Of a stretch of 64,000 nt of DNA, positions 8,851 through 17,807 are shown piece by piece. The notes below the pieces were generated by a model. It saw only the letters and a list, made by a program, of their open reading frames with translations. It searched no databases and was not told the DNA's origin. Made by a program: the position numbers and the translations under genes. The first letter of the stretch is position 1, and each line of letters opens with the position of its first letter. Source of the DNA: Planococcus circulans (GTDB taxonomy: Bacteria > Bacillota > Bacilli > Bacillales_A > Planococcaceae); assembly GCF_020023385.1 (NCBI RefSeq), contig NZ_JAIQCL010000009.1, forward strand, positions 1 through 64,000, in the 5' to 3' direction.

Positions 8851-9333
8851 GTGACAGATTTGGCTATTCACATTGTGTTGTACCAACCGCTGATTCCAGC
8901 GAATACAGGAAATATCGCGCGTTCATGCGCAGGGACGGGAGTAAAGCTGCATCTGATCCGCCCACTCGGGTTCTCGACGGACGATAAGATGCTGAAACGC
9001 GCCGGACTGGATTATTGGGAGCATGTCGATATCCATTATTACGATAGTCTGCAGGAGCTGTTTGACAGTTATCCCGATGGAGAGTTTTACTATATTACGA
9101 AGTTTGGTGCACAGCCTCATACCTCATTCGACTTCTCAGACAGAGGCAAAGACCATTTCTTCGTGTTCGGCCAGGAAACAAAAGGCTTGCCGAAGGAATT
9201 GATCGAGCAGAATCCCGATCATTGTCTGCGCATTCCGATGAATGACAATATCCGTTCACTCAATTTATCAAACACAGCGGCCATATTAATGTATGAAGCT
9301 TTGCGCCAGCAGGATTATCCAGGCCTGGAATAG
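8851..9333 (+). CDS. trmL: tRNA (cytidine/uridine-34 2'-O)-methyltransferase TrmL
   Basis: This small SPOUT methyltransferase is about 160 residues long and methylates the ribose of wobble base 34 in the two UUR-reading tRNA-Leu species. Family marks are IVLYQPLIPANTGNIARSCAGTG, FGQETKGLPKELIE and RIPMNDNIRSLNLSNTAAI, the SAM-binding knot. The GTG 8851 directly follows the queG stop and has AAAGGA 4 bases ahead. The in-frame TTG 8860 would give MAIHIVLYQP, which matches the usual family N-terminus better, so the true start is uncertain. Its likely substrate tRNA-Leu(CAA) is encoded at 1-72 and 596-679. Confidence 0.93.
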   Translation: MTDLAIHIVLYQPLIPANTGNIARSCAGTGVKLHLIRPLGFSTDDKMLKRAGLDYWEHVDIHYYDSLQELFDSYPDGEFYYITKFGAQPHTSFDFSDRGKDHFFVFGQETKGLPKELIEQNPDHCLRIPMNDNIRSLNLSNTAAILMYEALRQQDYPGLE

Positions 9334-9335
9334 AA

Positions 9336-9363
9336 AAAGGACAGCGAAATTCGCTGTCCTTTT
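9336..9363. terminator. Bidirectional terminator after trmL
   Basis: A 12-bp stem (AAAGGACAGCGA) with loop AAT and a T run. It also serves the small minus-strand reading frame ending at 9367. Confidence 0.88.
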
Positions 9364-9366
9364 GTA

Positions 9367-9465
9367 CTATTCTCTTTCGTTTGTTCCAGGCTTGTCATCG
9401 TATCCAGCAGTGAAAATAGCTACTAGAAACGAAACACAAATACCCAAAATAAGGATTAAGTTCAT
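9367..9465 (-). CDS. Small single-span membrane protein, 32 residues
   Basis: A short reading frame with an unusually strong ribosome binding site (AAGGAGGT, 9 bases ahead of the ATG at 9465) encodes a hydrophobic N-terminal segment, MNLILILGICVSFLVAIFTA, followed by a charged tail ending NERE. This is one membrane span with the C-terminus probably outside or in the cytoplasm. It stops just before the hairpin shared with trmL. The family is not recognised. Small membrane proteins of this shape are common in Bacillales and easily missed by annotation. Confidence 0.65.
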   Translation of the reverse strand: MNLILILGICVSFLVAIFTAGYDDKPGTNERE

Positions 9466-9659
9466 AAATAATGACCTCCTTGAAATGTACATCTTTGTTT
9501 AGTATAGCTTACAATCGGGAAAAATGAAATATACACATCAATTGAAATATGGATAATTTCTGACGGTCTGAAAAGGATGTGGACCTTAAGAAAAACGAAA
9601 CCTTTGCCGTGTTCATCCGTATAGTATAGATAAGCTAGTTAAAGAAGGGATGATAACGA

Positions 9660-9968
9660 ATGAAAATGAAAATTTCTGTCGCTTTGCTTTGGATTACGGG
9701 TTTAGCTGAAGCCTTTCTGGCAATTCCGTTGATCGGTGGCGGCTTTGTCATCAGCACGGGTTATTCCGTTTTAGGCGTCATGTTCGTACTCCATGCGATT
9801 ACCTTGTTCTTCTGTTTCCGTGAATATTCACCGAAATCGGGATCGATTCTTGGAATCATCACAAGTGCGATTGCCTGGATCCCAGGAATCGGCTGGGTGT
9901 TCCATTTGATTACAGCAGCCGTCTTGCTGATTACAGCAGCAATGTCAGGTGCTAGAGCACGAATCTAA
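9660..9968 (+). CDS. Small integral membrane protein of unknown function
   Basis: This 102-residue protein has about three or four membrane segments: residues 5-25, 30-53, 60-75 and 77-95. Gly-rich turns such as LIGGGFVIS and WIPGIGWVFHLITAA are seen, but no catalytic motif. The start ATG 9660 follows AAGGG; a second ATG at 9666 is an alternative. It stands alone and ends at a terminator shared with the permease gene. Confidence 0.6.
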   Translation: MKMKISVALLWITGLAEAFLAIPLIGGGFVISTGYSVLGVMFVLHAITLFFCFREYSPKSGSILGIITSAIAWIPGIGWVFHLITAAVLLITAAMSGARARI

Positions 9969-9970
9969 AC

Positions 9971-9997
9971 AAAAAACCGCCAATGGGCGGTTTTTTT
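9971..9997. terminator. Bidirectional terminator
   Basis: AAAAAACCGCC and GGCGG plus seven T residues. It separates the small membrane protein from the convergent permease gene ending at 10004. Confidence 0.85.
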
Positions 9998-10003
9998 ATG
10001 TTA

Positions 10004-11305
10004 TTAATGAGGCGCAATCAGCAATTGAATCACAAACAAGACAGCGAATACGTAAAGAATTGGATGGACCGATCTGCCTTTGCCTTTAAAGATTTTCATC
10101 AAAGGATACGAGATGAATCCGAAAGCGATGCCGGTTGCGATGCTGGAAGTCAGCGGCATTGCCAGAACAATCAGGAACGCCGGGAACGCTTCGTCGAATT
10201 CTTCCCATTCAATGTGTTTGACCGCACCGATCATCAAGCTTCCGACGATGATCAATGCAGGAGCCGTAATCGCCGCCACATTCGATAAGGCACCGACTAA
10301 AGGTCCGAAAAATGCAGCGATGATGAATAGGATGGCGACGGTCAAACTGGTCAAGCCGGTCCGTCCACCAGCTGCAACGCCTGCTGAAGATTCAACGTAA
10401 GCGGAAGTTGGGCTGGTTCCGACCATCGCACCTGCTGTGGCCGCGACAGAGTCAGCCAATAAGGCTTGACGCATTCTCGGCATTTTATTGCCTTTCATCA
10501 AGCCTGCCTGCTTGGCCACGCCGATCATGGTGCCGGTCGTATCGAACAACGTCACCAACAGGAACGAAAAGACGACGCCGTACAGGCCGAATTCAATCAC
10601 CAATTGAAGAGCTTCAACCGGATTCCAGATAAGGATGCCTTCAGGCAATGAGGGCAGCTGCATCAAGCCGCCTTCAAACTTTAATTGGCCAGTAAAAAAG
10701 GCGACGACTCCAGTCACGATCATTCCGTAGAAAATGCCGCCATGAATGTTCAGCGACATGAAGATGACCGTCACCAGCAGCCCAAGTAAAGTCAATGCCA
10801 CAGCTGGAGAAGTCAAATCACCCAAGCCGACCAGGTTGGCTTCATTAGCGACAATTAAACCGCTCAGCCTCATGCCGATAAAAGCGATAAAAAGGCCGAT
10901 GCCTGCAGTGATGGCATGTTTCAAATTTTCAGGAATGGCCTGGATCAGCACTTTTCGCATAGAGGTCAATGACAGCAACACAAAAATGAGGCCGGCGACA
11001 AATACGGCCGCAAATGCGGTTACGTAATCGATGGCGCCGTCCGAACCCAGTACCATTGAAGTGAAGTAAGCATTTAATCCCATGCCCGGAGCAATAGCGA
11101 TCGGGTAATTGGCTGCTAACGCCATCCAAAGTGTACCGATGGCAGCCGCGATGATGGTTGCCAAAAATACCTGATCGAATGGCACGCCGGCAGCGCCGAG
11201 GATGACGGGGTTGACGATGACGATGTAGGCCATTGTCAGGAACGTCGTCATTCCAGCTGTGATTTCAGTCTTTATAGTAGTATTATTTTCTTTTAAATGA
11301 AACAT
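10004..11305 (-). CDS. NCS2 family purine (guanine/hypoxanthine) permease
   Basis: This 433-residue membrane protein has 12-14 spans and the marks of the AzgA/PbuG branch of the nucleobase transporters: TAGMTTFLTMAYIVIVNP, AANYPIAIAPGMGLNAYF, LFDTTGTMIGVAKQAG and GTSPTSAYVESSAGVAAGGRTGLTS. It should import hypoxanthine and guanine (PbuG/PbuO type) or adenine. The start ATG 11305 is chosen for the AGGAGGAGC site ahead. No purine riboswitch was found upstream, but two CGAA-type boxes fit PurR control. It is transcribed divergently from the aldo/keto reductase. Confidence 0.9.
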   Translation of the reverse strand: MFHLKENNTTIKTEITAGMTTFLTMAYIVIVNPVILGAAGVPFDQVFLATIIAAAIGTLWMALAANYPIAIAPGMGLNAYFTSMVLGSDGAIDYVTAFAAVFVAGLIFVLLSLTSMRKVLIQAIPENLKHAITAGIGLFIAFIGMRLSGLIVANEANLVGLGDLTSPAVALTLLGLLVTVIFMSLNIHGGIFYGMIVTGVVAFFTGQLKFEGGLMQLPSLPEGILIWNPVEALQLVIEFGLYGVVFSFLLVTLFDTTGTMIGVAKQAGLMKGNKMPRMRQALLADSVAATAGAMVGTSPTSAYVESSAGVAAGGRTGLTSLTVAILFIIAAFFGPLVGALSNVAAITAPALIIVGSLMIGAVKHIEWEEFDEAFPAFLIVLAMPLTSSIATGIAFGFISYPLMKIFKGKGRSVHPILYVFAVLFVIQLLIAPH

Positions 11306-11321
11306 AAAAAAAGCTCCTCCT

Positions 11322-11366
11322 AAAACACGAACAATTTTAAACGACAAGATATATATTATTCGTTTT
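11322..11366 (-). promoter_or_regulatory. Possible pair of PurR boxes ahead of the purine permease
   Basis: The plus strand reads AAAACACGAACAATTTT at 11322-11338 and ATTATTCGTTTTA near 11356-11366. Thus two CGAA cores lie in opposite orientation 27 bases apart. PurR of Bacillus binds paired inverted boxes with a CCGAAC core spaced similarly, and purine permease genes are known targets. The match is imperfect. Confidence 0.35.
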
Positions 11367-11456
11367 ACTGCTTAAGCGCAAGAGGTTTTGGGGGAATCTT
11401 TAAAGTCGAATTTGTAAATTATTATTTGTACAATGGAAAAAGAAAGGATGATGAAT

Positions 11457-12287
11457 ATGAAATTAGCGATCGGCTCGACAAAAACCTTACATAATGGAGT
11501 GGAAATGCCGCGCTTCGGTTTAGGCGTATACAAAATGACCGATAAAGAAGCGGCCGTGGAAGCCATGATCACGGCAATTGGCGAGGGCTATAAAGCGATC
11601 GACACAGCCACGATTTATGACAATGAAGCAGAAGTGGGCGAGGCGGTGCGGAATTCCGGTGTCAAGCGGGAAGAGTTGTTCATCACCTCGAAGGTGTGGA
11701 ACACCGACCAGGGCTATGATGAAACGCTGCGCGCATTTGAAGCTTCTTTAAAACGGCTTGGCTTTGATTATTTGGACCTCTATTTGACGCATTGGGCGAT
11801 CGAAGGGAAGTACGTGGATACATACCGCGCGATCCAGCGCCTCTATGATGAAAAGCTGGTCCGTTCGATCGGCGTTTCCAATCACCAGCAGCACCACTTG
11901 GAAAAGATTTTGGCAACCGCGAACACCCAACCGATGGTCAATCAAATTGAATTGCATCCCCAGTTGACACAGGAACCGCTGCGGAGCTATTGTGCTGGTC
12001 ACGGCATCGCGATCACGTCATGGTCTCCACTGGCACGCGGGCGTCTGTTGGAAGATCCGGTACTATCGGAAATCGCCAAAACGCATGGCAAGTCGATTGC
12101 ACAAGTCATCATCCGCTGGCATCTGCAGAGCGATCTGATTGTCATCCCGAAATCAGTGACGCCTTCGCGCATCAAAGAGAACGCGCAAGTTTTCGATTTT
12201 TCATTGTCTGAAGAAGAGATGACAATGATTGATGGGTTGAACCAGGATTGGCGCTCCGGAACCCATCCAGACGAAATTAAAGCATAA
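11457..12287 (+). CDS. Aldo/keto reductase (YvgN/YtbE-like)
   Basis: This 276-residue NADPH-dependent TIM-barrel reductase carries the AKR signature set: the N-terminal LHNGVEMPRFGLGVYKM, AIDTATIYDNEAEVGEA (catalytic Asp and Tyr), ITSKVWN (Lys), YLDLYLTHW (His) and the C-terminal VIPKSVTPSRIKEN. The closest relatives I recall reduce methylglyoxal and other aldehydes. Several ATG codons occur in a row; 11457 is preferred because AGAAAGGA lies 8 bases ahead. It is monocistronic with a strong terminator. Confidence 0.9.
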   Translation: MKLAIGSTKTLHNGVEMPRFGLGVYKMTDKEAAVEAMITAIGEGYKAIDTATIYDNEAEVGEAVRNSGVKREELFITSKVWNTDQGYDETLRAFEASLKRLGFDYLDLYLTHWAIEGKYVDTYRAIQRLYDEKLVRSIGVSNHQQHHLEKILATANTQPMVNQIELHPQLTQEPLRSYCAGHGIAITSWSPLARGRLLEDPVLSEIAKTHGKSIAQVIIRWHLQSDLIVIPKSVTPSRIKENAQVFDFSLSEEEMTMIDGLNQDWRSGTHPDEIKA

Positions 12288-12288
12288 G

Positions 12289-12325
12289 AAAAAGCAAGTT
12301 CCCCGAAAAGGAACTTGCTTTTTTT
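12289..12325. terminator. Bidirectional terminator
   Basis: AAAAGCAAGTTCC and GGAACTTGCTTTT arms with a following T run. It lies between the convergent reductase and pseudouridine synthase genes. Confidence 0.85.
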
Positions 12326-13169
12326 ATCTTGCCGAATCTTCAACAACGACTTTTTCATTTGTGAACGGGTGGATAAACGACATGCGGAACGCATGCAGAT
12401 GATAGGCGCCGTCTTGTGTCGGTGGTCCGTCGTATAGGGTATCTCCGACAATCGGATGGCCGATATGAGCAAGATGGGTACGGATTTGGTGCGTGCGTCC
12501 TGTTTCAAGCGTCAGGTGAAGCAAAGATTTGCCTTCCATCAACTTGAGGACGCGGTAATGCGTCACAGCGCTTTGGCCGGTTTGTGAAACCATACGGCGT
12601 GTCGGGTGGTGGCGGTCACGGCCGATCGGGAAATCGATGGTACCGGATTTGTTGTGGACTTTGCCTTTGACGACAGCTTCATAATCACGGACCAGTTGCT
12701 TTTGTTCCAACATGCGGTCCAGTACATTTTTTGCGACAGGGTGCTTCGCGACCATCAACAGGCCGGAAGTTCCCTGATCCAGGCGATGGACGTGCTCGCC
12801 GTACGATCCGCCGTTGCGGATGATATGGCCTAGGATGGCGTTGATGAACGTATCAGTTTGCCCGATTTCATTGGGATGCGTAGCCATGCCTTTTGGTTTG
12901 CGGGCCACGATAAAGTGGTCATCTTCGAAGAGGACTGGAAGCTCCACATCGTGTTTTGGCTCATAAGGCGAGTCGGCAGGCGGCAAGTCGAACTGCAGGA
13001 CAGTTCCAGCCGGCAATGGCTCTTTCCAGATCACTTCCTGGAACTTTTCGTTTTTGACGCTCTTGGCCATACGCATTTGATGGACCACTTTCTTGCCAAG
13101 GCCCCATTCGGTTCTCAGTAATTCTTCGACGGTCATGCCGTCGTCTTTGATTTCATAACTCCACGTCAT
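12324..13169 (-). CDS. RluA-family RNA pseudouridine synthase (YhcT-like)
   Basis: This 281-residue protein converts uridine to pseudouridine in rRNA or tRNA. It shows an S4-like N-terminal part (to about residue 65) and the RluA catalytic region with HRLDQGTSGLLMVAKHPVA, where the Asp is catalytic, then GRDRHHPTRRMVSQTG and TGRTHQIRTHLAHIGHPIVGD. ATG 13169 is preceded by GGAGG; the longer frame to 13202 lacks a site. Given the nearby yhcX, pgcA and yhcYZ-like genes, it is most likely the YhcT counterpart. Confidence 0.88.
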   Translation of the reverse strand: MTWSYEIKDDGMTVEELLRTEWGLGKKVVHQMRMAKSVKNEKFQEVIWKEPLPAGTVLQFDLPPADSPYEPKHDVELPVLFEDDHFIVARKPKGMATHPNEIGQTDTFINAILGHIIRNGGSYGEHVHRLDQGTSGLLMVAKHPVAKNVLDRMLEQKQLVRDYEAVVKGKVHNKSGTIDFPIGRDRHHPTRRMVSQTGQSAVTHYRVLKLMEGKSLLHLTLETGRTHQIRTHLAHIGHPIVGDTLYDGPPTQDGAYHLHAFRMSFIHPFTNEKVVVEDSAR

Positions 13170-13223
13170 TCGGTTTCCTCCATAAAAAAGGATCATGCGC
13201 AAGGCACATGATCCCTTTGTCAG

Positions 13224-13694
13224 TTATTTTTTAACTACATCGTTGAAAAATTGTTCGATATTCTCTTTCGGCTGTGCGCCGACCCAACGTGAAACTTCTT
13301 CGCCATTTTCGTAATGGATCAGTGTCGGTGTTGCTTCGATCAAGTATTGCTGCCAGCCTTGTTCATACTCTAACAGATTATACTGCAAAACGTCTATATC
13401 CATCTCTTCAGCAACCGGCATCAAAACAGGTGTGGTCTGCTGGCAGTACTGGCAAGTCGGGCTGAAGAAATAAACCGTAGTCGGATCGCCACTGGCAATC
13501 TGTTCTTCCAATTCAGCCGGTACGACAATGTTCTGGTAGTTTTCATCGTCCAATTGATCAATCGTTGCTTGTTCCAAGTCTTCTGTATCGTACGGGTTGT
13601 TCGCCAACTTTTCATTGTTTGCCTGATTGGTCAAAAAGATAATGCCGGCAAAAACGACAACGACAATTCCCGCGATGATCAATAACTTCTTCAT
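13224..13694 (-). CDS. Membrane-anchored thioredoxin-like thiol-disulfide protein
   Basis: This 156-residue protein has an N-terminal anchor (residues 4-22) and an outward-facing thioredoxin fold with the active site CQYC in FFSPTCQYCQQTTPVLMPVA and the cis-proline motif ATPTLIHYENG. It overlaps the DsbB/BdbC-type gene by four bases (ATGA), so the two form an oxidase pair. The membrane quinone-linked protein should reoxidise this one, which passes disulfides to exported proteins, as BdbA/BdbD do. Confidence 0.85.
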   Translation of the reverse strand: MKKLLIIAGIVVVVFAGIIFLTNQANNEKLANNPYDTEDLEQATIDQLDDENYQNIVVPAELEEQIASGDPTTVYFFSPTCQYCQQTTPVLMPVAEEMDIDVLQYNLLEYEQGWQQYLIEATPTLIHYENGEEVSRWVGAQPKENIEQFFNDVVKK

Positions 13695-14122
13695 TGTGAT
13701 TTTTCCTCCTTAAGGGACTTCAGTAAATAAATGCTCATTCCAGCGATCAGAATGAACGCGGTCAACGCCAAAAACGGAATAGTGATGAATCCGAGCACGT
13801 TGATATACTCCCCGGTACACGGAACCTGACCGCAGGACGGCGCGGAATCTGCCAGAAAATCGAGCTTCTGCAGACCGTAATGGTAAAGGGAAATCCCTCC
13901 GCCGATGATAGAGAAAATCAGCGTGGTAGCTGCGATTCGAACATTTTTCTGGACATAGGCCACTCCGAGGACGATAACCAGCGGATACATGAAAATGCGT
14001 TGAATCCAGCACAGTTCGCACGGAGCATAGCCGCGGATTTCAGAAAAATAAAGCGAACCTGACGTGGCGATGAGCGCCACAACCCACATGGAAAGCAATA
14101 CATTTTCCTGGCGTTTCGTCAT
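13691..14122 (-). CDS. Disulfide bond formation protein, DsbB/BdbC family
   Basis: This 143-residue protein has four membrane spans. It carries the first redox pair in CELC (YAPCELCWIQRIFMYPL) and the second in CGQVPC, the layout of BdbC/DsbB, which oxidise a partner thioredoxin and pass electrons to quinone. The start ATG 14122 follows AGAGGGAA; the longer frame to 14266 has no site and would add an unrelated leader. Its stop overlaps the start of the thioredoxin-like partner. Confidence 0.92.
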   Translation of the reverse strand: MTKRQENVLLSMWVVALIATSGSLYFSEIRGYAPCELCWIQRIFMYPLVIVLGVAYVQKNVRIAATTLIFSIIGGGISLYHYGLQKLDFLADSAPSCGQVPCTGEYINVLGFITIPFLALTAFILIAGMSIYLLKSLKEEKSQ

Positions 14123-14254
14123 CTGGTGTTCCCTCTTTTCAAAAATTACTTCCATAGAATTATAATTGTTATGGTGATACAAGTAAAATAATATCAACCT
14201 GAGTGACATTGCTATATAATAAAGTTTGAAACTTTTGTGAAGGAGAGCTGTACT

Positions 14255-15799
14255 GTGGCAGAACAATTCGATTTATCCCATTTCGAAAAAAGCATGATCA
14301 TTCGTGAAATGAATTATGCAGATATAGATGCGATCCTTGAAATGCAGCGTTTATGCTTTCCTGGAATGGATCCTTGGAAAGAAGAACAATTAAGAAGCCA
14401 TTTGGGTGTCTTTCCTCAAGGCCAGATGGTTGCTGAATTGGACGGCACAGTGATTGGCTCGTGTTCAAGTTTGCTGATTAACTTTGATGAATACGATGAC
14501 CGCCATACGTGGGACGATGTGACAGACGCTGGCTACATCACTAACCACAATCCCGATGGCTATAATATGTACGGCATTGAAGTCATGGTACACCCGGAAT
14601 ACCGCCGGATGAAAGTCGGGCAGCGTCTTTACGAAGCCCGCAAGGAACTGGCGCGCGAATTGAACCTGAAGTCGATCATCATCGGCGGGCGCATTCCAAA
14701 TTACCATAAACATGCGGATGAAATGTCACCGCGTGAGTACGTCGATTCTGTCTCACGCCATAAAATATATGATCCGGTTTTAACGTTCCAGTTGATGAAC
14801 GGTTTCCAGTTGATGCGCATCAACCCGAATTACCTGCAGGATGATTTGGCATCCGGCAAATATGCCACGTTGATGGAATGGAATAATGTCGATTACAAAC
14901 CGATATCCAAACGCCATTTCAAAACCAGTTTGCCGGTTCGGATTTGCGTCGTGCAGTACTTGATGCGCGCCATCACATCTTTCGATGACTTGGCCAATCA
15001 AGTTGAATATTTTGTGGACGTAGCTTCAGATGCACATTCGGATTTCGTGGTATTCCCTGAAATCTTTACAACGCAGCTGATGTCATTCCTAAACGAGCCA
15101 TCGCCGAGCCAGGCAGTGCGCAAATTGACTGAATACACGCCTCAATATATTGAGCTGTTTACAGATCTTGCTGTGCGCTACAACATCAATATCATCGGAG
15201 GTTCACATTTCGTCAAAGAAGAAGACGATGAGATCTACAACATTGCCTACTTGTTCCGCCGGGACGGGTCCATCGACAAGCAGTATAAAATCCACATCAC
15301 ACCAAACGAACGTAAATGGTGGGGAATTTCTGCGGGTGATTCTGTTCGAGTCTTTGATACAGACTGCGGTAAAATCGCCATCCAGATCTGCTACGATATC
15401 GAGTTCCCTGAACTTGCACGCATCGCAACAGATATGGGAGCGAACATCATATTCACTCCATTCTGTACAGAAGATCGCCAAGGCTACTTGCGTGTCCGTT
15501 ATTGTGCACAAGCCCGCGCAGTGGAAAATCAAATCTACACCGTTATTTCCGGGACTGTCGGCAACTTGCCGCAAACTGAAAATATGGATATCCAATACGC
15601 TCAATCGGGTATTTTTGCTCCATCCGATTTTGAGTTTGCACGTGATGGAATTGTCGGAGAAACCAATCCAAATCTTGAAATGGTCTTGATTGGAGATGTC
15701 GATTTGGAAATTCTGCGTCGCCAGCGCCAAAACGGCACAGTCAAGCAATTAAAGGACCGTCGCCACGATGTGTACCGTGTAGAATATAAAAAAGACTAA
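14255..15799 (+). CDS. yhcX: GNAT acetyltransferase-carbon/nitrogen hydrolase fusion YhcX
   Basis: This 514-residue fusion protein has an N-terminal GNAT fold (about 15-200, with EVMVHPEYRRMKVGQRLYEARK binding acetyl-CoA) and a nitrilase-superfamily hydrolase (about 225-495). The Glu-Lys-Cys triad is seen in VFPEIFTT, KIHITPNERKWW and QICYDIEFPELAR. Length and layout match B. subtilis YhcX. GTG 14255 is chosen for AAGGAGAG 7 bases ahead. I recall a proposed role in indole-3-acetic acid or amide metabolism for this family, but the substrate is not known here. Confidence 0.92.
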   Translation: MAEQFDLSHFEKSMIIREMNYADIDAILEMQRLCFPGMDPWKEEQLRSHLGVFPQGQMVAELDGTVIGSCSSLLINFDEYDDRHTWDDVTDAGYITNHNPDGYNMYGIEVMVHPEYRRMKVGQRLYEARKELARELNLKSIIIGGRIPNYHKHADEMSPREYVDSVSRHKIYDPVLTFQLMNGFQLMRINPNYLQDDLASGKYATLMEWNNVDYKPISKRHFKTSLPVRICVVQYLMRAITSFDDLANQVEYFVDVASDAHSDFVVFPEIFTTQLMSFLNEPSPSQAVRKLTEYTPQYIELFTDLAVRYNINIIGGSHFVKEEDDEIYNIAYLFRRDGSIDKQYKIHITPNERKWWGISAGDSVRVFDTDCGKIAIQICYDIEFPELARIATDMGANIIFTPFCTEDRQGYLRVRYCAQARAVENQIYTVISGTVGNLPQTENMDIQYAQSGIFAPSDFEFARDGIVGETNPNLEMVLIGDVDLEILRRQRQNGTVKQLKDRRHDVYRVEYKKD

Positions 15800-15803
15800 A
15801 CAC

Positions 15804-15832
15804 AGCCGCTTCCCGAAATGGGAGCGGCTTTT
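15804..15832 (+). terminator. Terminator of yhcX
   Basis: AGCCGCTTCCC and GGGAGCGGCT arms, loop GAAAT, then TTTT. It begins 5 bases after the stop codon. Confidence 0.85.
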
Positions 15833-15990
15833 CTTCTGACTATTTGCTAAACTAAATAGTACAGAAAAGAATTTTCCTTTTATATGGTGCTCCAGACAGA
15901 GCTGCTGCAGGAATGCACAGTTAGTTTGTAGAATATCAACATATGAGGATCATTAGTTCAATTTATACCACTATGGATGGAGGACTTTAT

Positions 15991-17691
15991 ATGTCATGGA
16001 AAGAACGCATTAAACGTTGGATGGACCACGAAGCAATCGATGAAGAAACACGCCAGTCATTGACTGTACTGATGGAAGATGAAAAATCAGCGGAAGACGC
16101 TTTTTATCAGGACTTGGTTTTTGGGACCGGAGGGATGCGTGGCGAAATCGGACCGGGCACAAACCGGATGAACGTCTATACCGTACGGAAAGCTTCTCAG
16201 GGAATAGCGGATTACATAAAAGAAAATGGCGAGGAGGCGATGGCACGCGGAATGGCCATTGCCTACGACAGCCGTCGCATGTCTCCTGAATTTGCGGAAG
16301 AAGCAGCACGGACGTTTGCAGCGAATGGAATCCACACCTATTTATACAGCGGACCGCGGACAACGCCGCAATTGTCATTCAGTGTGCGTTATTTGAATGC
16401 CTTTATGGGCATCGTCATTACGGCCAGCCACAATCCGCCGGAGTACAACGGCTACAAAGTATATGGGGAAGATGGAGCCCAATTGAATCTGGAAGATGCT
16501 GACCGTGTCATCGATTACGTCAGCCGGGTTCAGGACGAGTTGTCCATAGCTAATGAAGGATTTGAAAAATCTTTGCTGGTGCGGATCGATGAAAAGATGG
16601 ATGAAGCGTATCTATCCAATGCACTGACGGTGCAGGAACATTCGGCAAGCCCGATTCAAGCCGTCTTCACGCCGCTCCATGGGGCGTCAGGCGCGACTGT
16701 CAAGAAGTTATTAGACAAAGCCGGCTACAACGAAATTACGTATGTAGCGGAACAGATGGAGCCGGACGGTGAATTCCCGACGGTAACATCGCCAAATCCG
16801 GAAGAAGGTTCCGCGTTTGAACTAGCGGAGCAGTACGGCAAGAAATCCGGTGCAGATCTGTTGATTGCCGTCGATCCTGATGGAGACCGCGTCGGCATTG
16901 CTGTCTGGAGCGGCAGCCAGTACGAATTGATGAGCGGCAACCAGACGGGTGCTATTTTGATTGAATACCTGCTGAGCCAGAAAAAAGCCAAAGGTACTTT
17001 GCCGACGAACGGCCGCATCTTCAAAACCATTGTCACATCTGAATTCGGCCGCGTTGTAGCCGATTCTTACGGCGTCAGCAGTGAAGATGTTTTGACCGGC
17101 TTTAAATTCATTGGAGAAAAATTAAAGCATAATGATGCCAACCCACAATTCGAGTTTTTATTCGGCTATGAAGAAAGTTACGGCTATCTGATCCGCGATT
17201 TTGCACGGGACAAAGACGCTGTTCAGTCGGTACTGCTGTTGGTTGAAGCGGCTGCCTTCTATAAGAAACAAGGGAAAAATCTCCATGATGTCCTGGTTGA
17301 ACTATATAATCGCTTTGGCTGGTACCGAGAATCACTGGTATCCGTCACCAAAAAAGGCATTGATGGTGCGCGTGAAATCAATGCATTGCTGGAAAATTTG
17401 CGCAAACAGCCAGTTCAGGCGATTGCCGGCATTCCTGTTGTTTCCATTGAAGATTATGAAACTCAGAACCGCATCTTTGTCGATTTAGGCACCGATGAAA
17501 AAATTGAGCTGCCGCAGTCGAATGTCATCAAGTATTTCCTGGAAGACGGCTCATGGGTATGTATACGCCCGAGCGGTACGGAACCGAAAGTAAAGTATTA
17601 CTTTGGCATCACTGCTGAAACCCAGCAGGAAAGTGATGAAAAGCTGGAACTGCTGAAGGAATCGTTTTTAGAGGAAGTAAATAGCCGTTAA
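15991..17691 (+). CDS. pgcA: Alpha-phosphoglucomutase PgcA
   Basis: This 566-residue phosphohexomutase interconverts glucose-6-P and glucose-1-P, feeding UDP-glucose for glycolipid and teichoic acid synthesis. Domain marks are FGTGGMRGEIGPGTNRMN, the phosphoserine loop TASHNPPEYNGYKVYG, the metal loop DPDGDRVGIAV, the sugar-binding GYEESYGYL and the phosphate-binding RPSGTEPKVKYY. ATG 15991 follows GGAGG; upstream in-frame starts lack a site. The size fits B. subtilis PgcA (YhxB). Confidence 0.94.
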   Translation: MSWKERIKRWMDHEAIDEETRQSLTVLMEDEKSAEDAFYQDLVFGTGGMRGEIGPGTNRMNVYTVRKASQGIADYIKENGEEAMARGMAIAYDSRRMSPEFAEEAARTFAANGIHTYLYSGPRTTPQLSFSVRYLNAFMGIVITASHNPPEYNGYKVYGEDGAQLNLEDADRVIDYVSRVQDELSIANEGFEKSLLVRIDEKMDEAYLSNALTVQEHSASPIQAVFTPLHGASGATVKKLLDKAGYNEITYVAEQMEPDGEFPTVTSPNPEEGSAFELAEQYGKKSGADLLIAVDPDGDRVGIAVWSGSQYELMSGNQTGAILIEYLLSQKKAKGTLPTNGRIFKTIVTSEFGRVVADSYGVSSEDVLTGFKFIGEKLKHNDANPQFEFLFGYEESYGYLIRDFARDKDAVQSVLLLVEAAAFYKKQGKNLHDVLVELYNRFGWYRESLVSVTKKGIDGAREINALLENLRKQPVQAIAGIPVVSIEDYETQNRIFVDLGTDEKIELPQSNVIKYFLEDGSWVCIRPSGTEPKVKYYFGITAETQQESDEKLELLKESFLEEVNSR

Positions 17692-17697
17692 GCACCC

Positions 17698-17720
17698 AGC
17701 TCCCTGAAAAGGGGGCTTTT
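17698..17720 (+). terminator. Terminator of pgcA
   Basis: AGCTCCC and GGGGGCT arms (one G-U pair), followed by TTTT. Confidence 0.7.
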
Positions 17721-17807
17721 CCTTTCAGCTTTTCTCGTCCAAAAGTACGAGGGAGGAAGTTTTTAAAAAAGTGTATGGTTAAATCAGCAAGAATGAGGTG
17801 AATGGGT

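Noticed and set aside
11306..11432. Purine riboswitch ahead of the purine permease
   Set aside because: The conserved core around the three-way junction and the two kissing loops are not found in the short leader; only PurR-like boxes fit.
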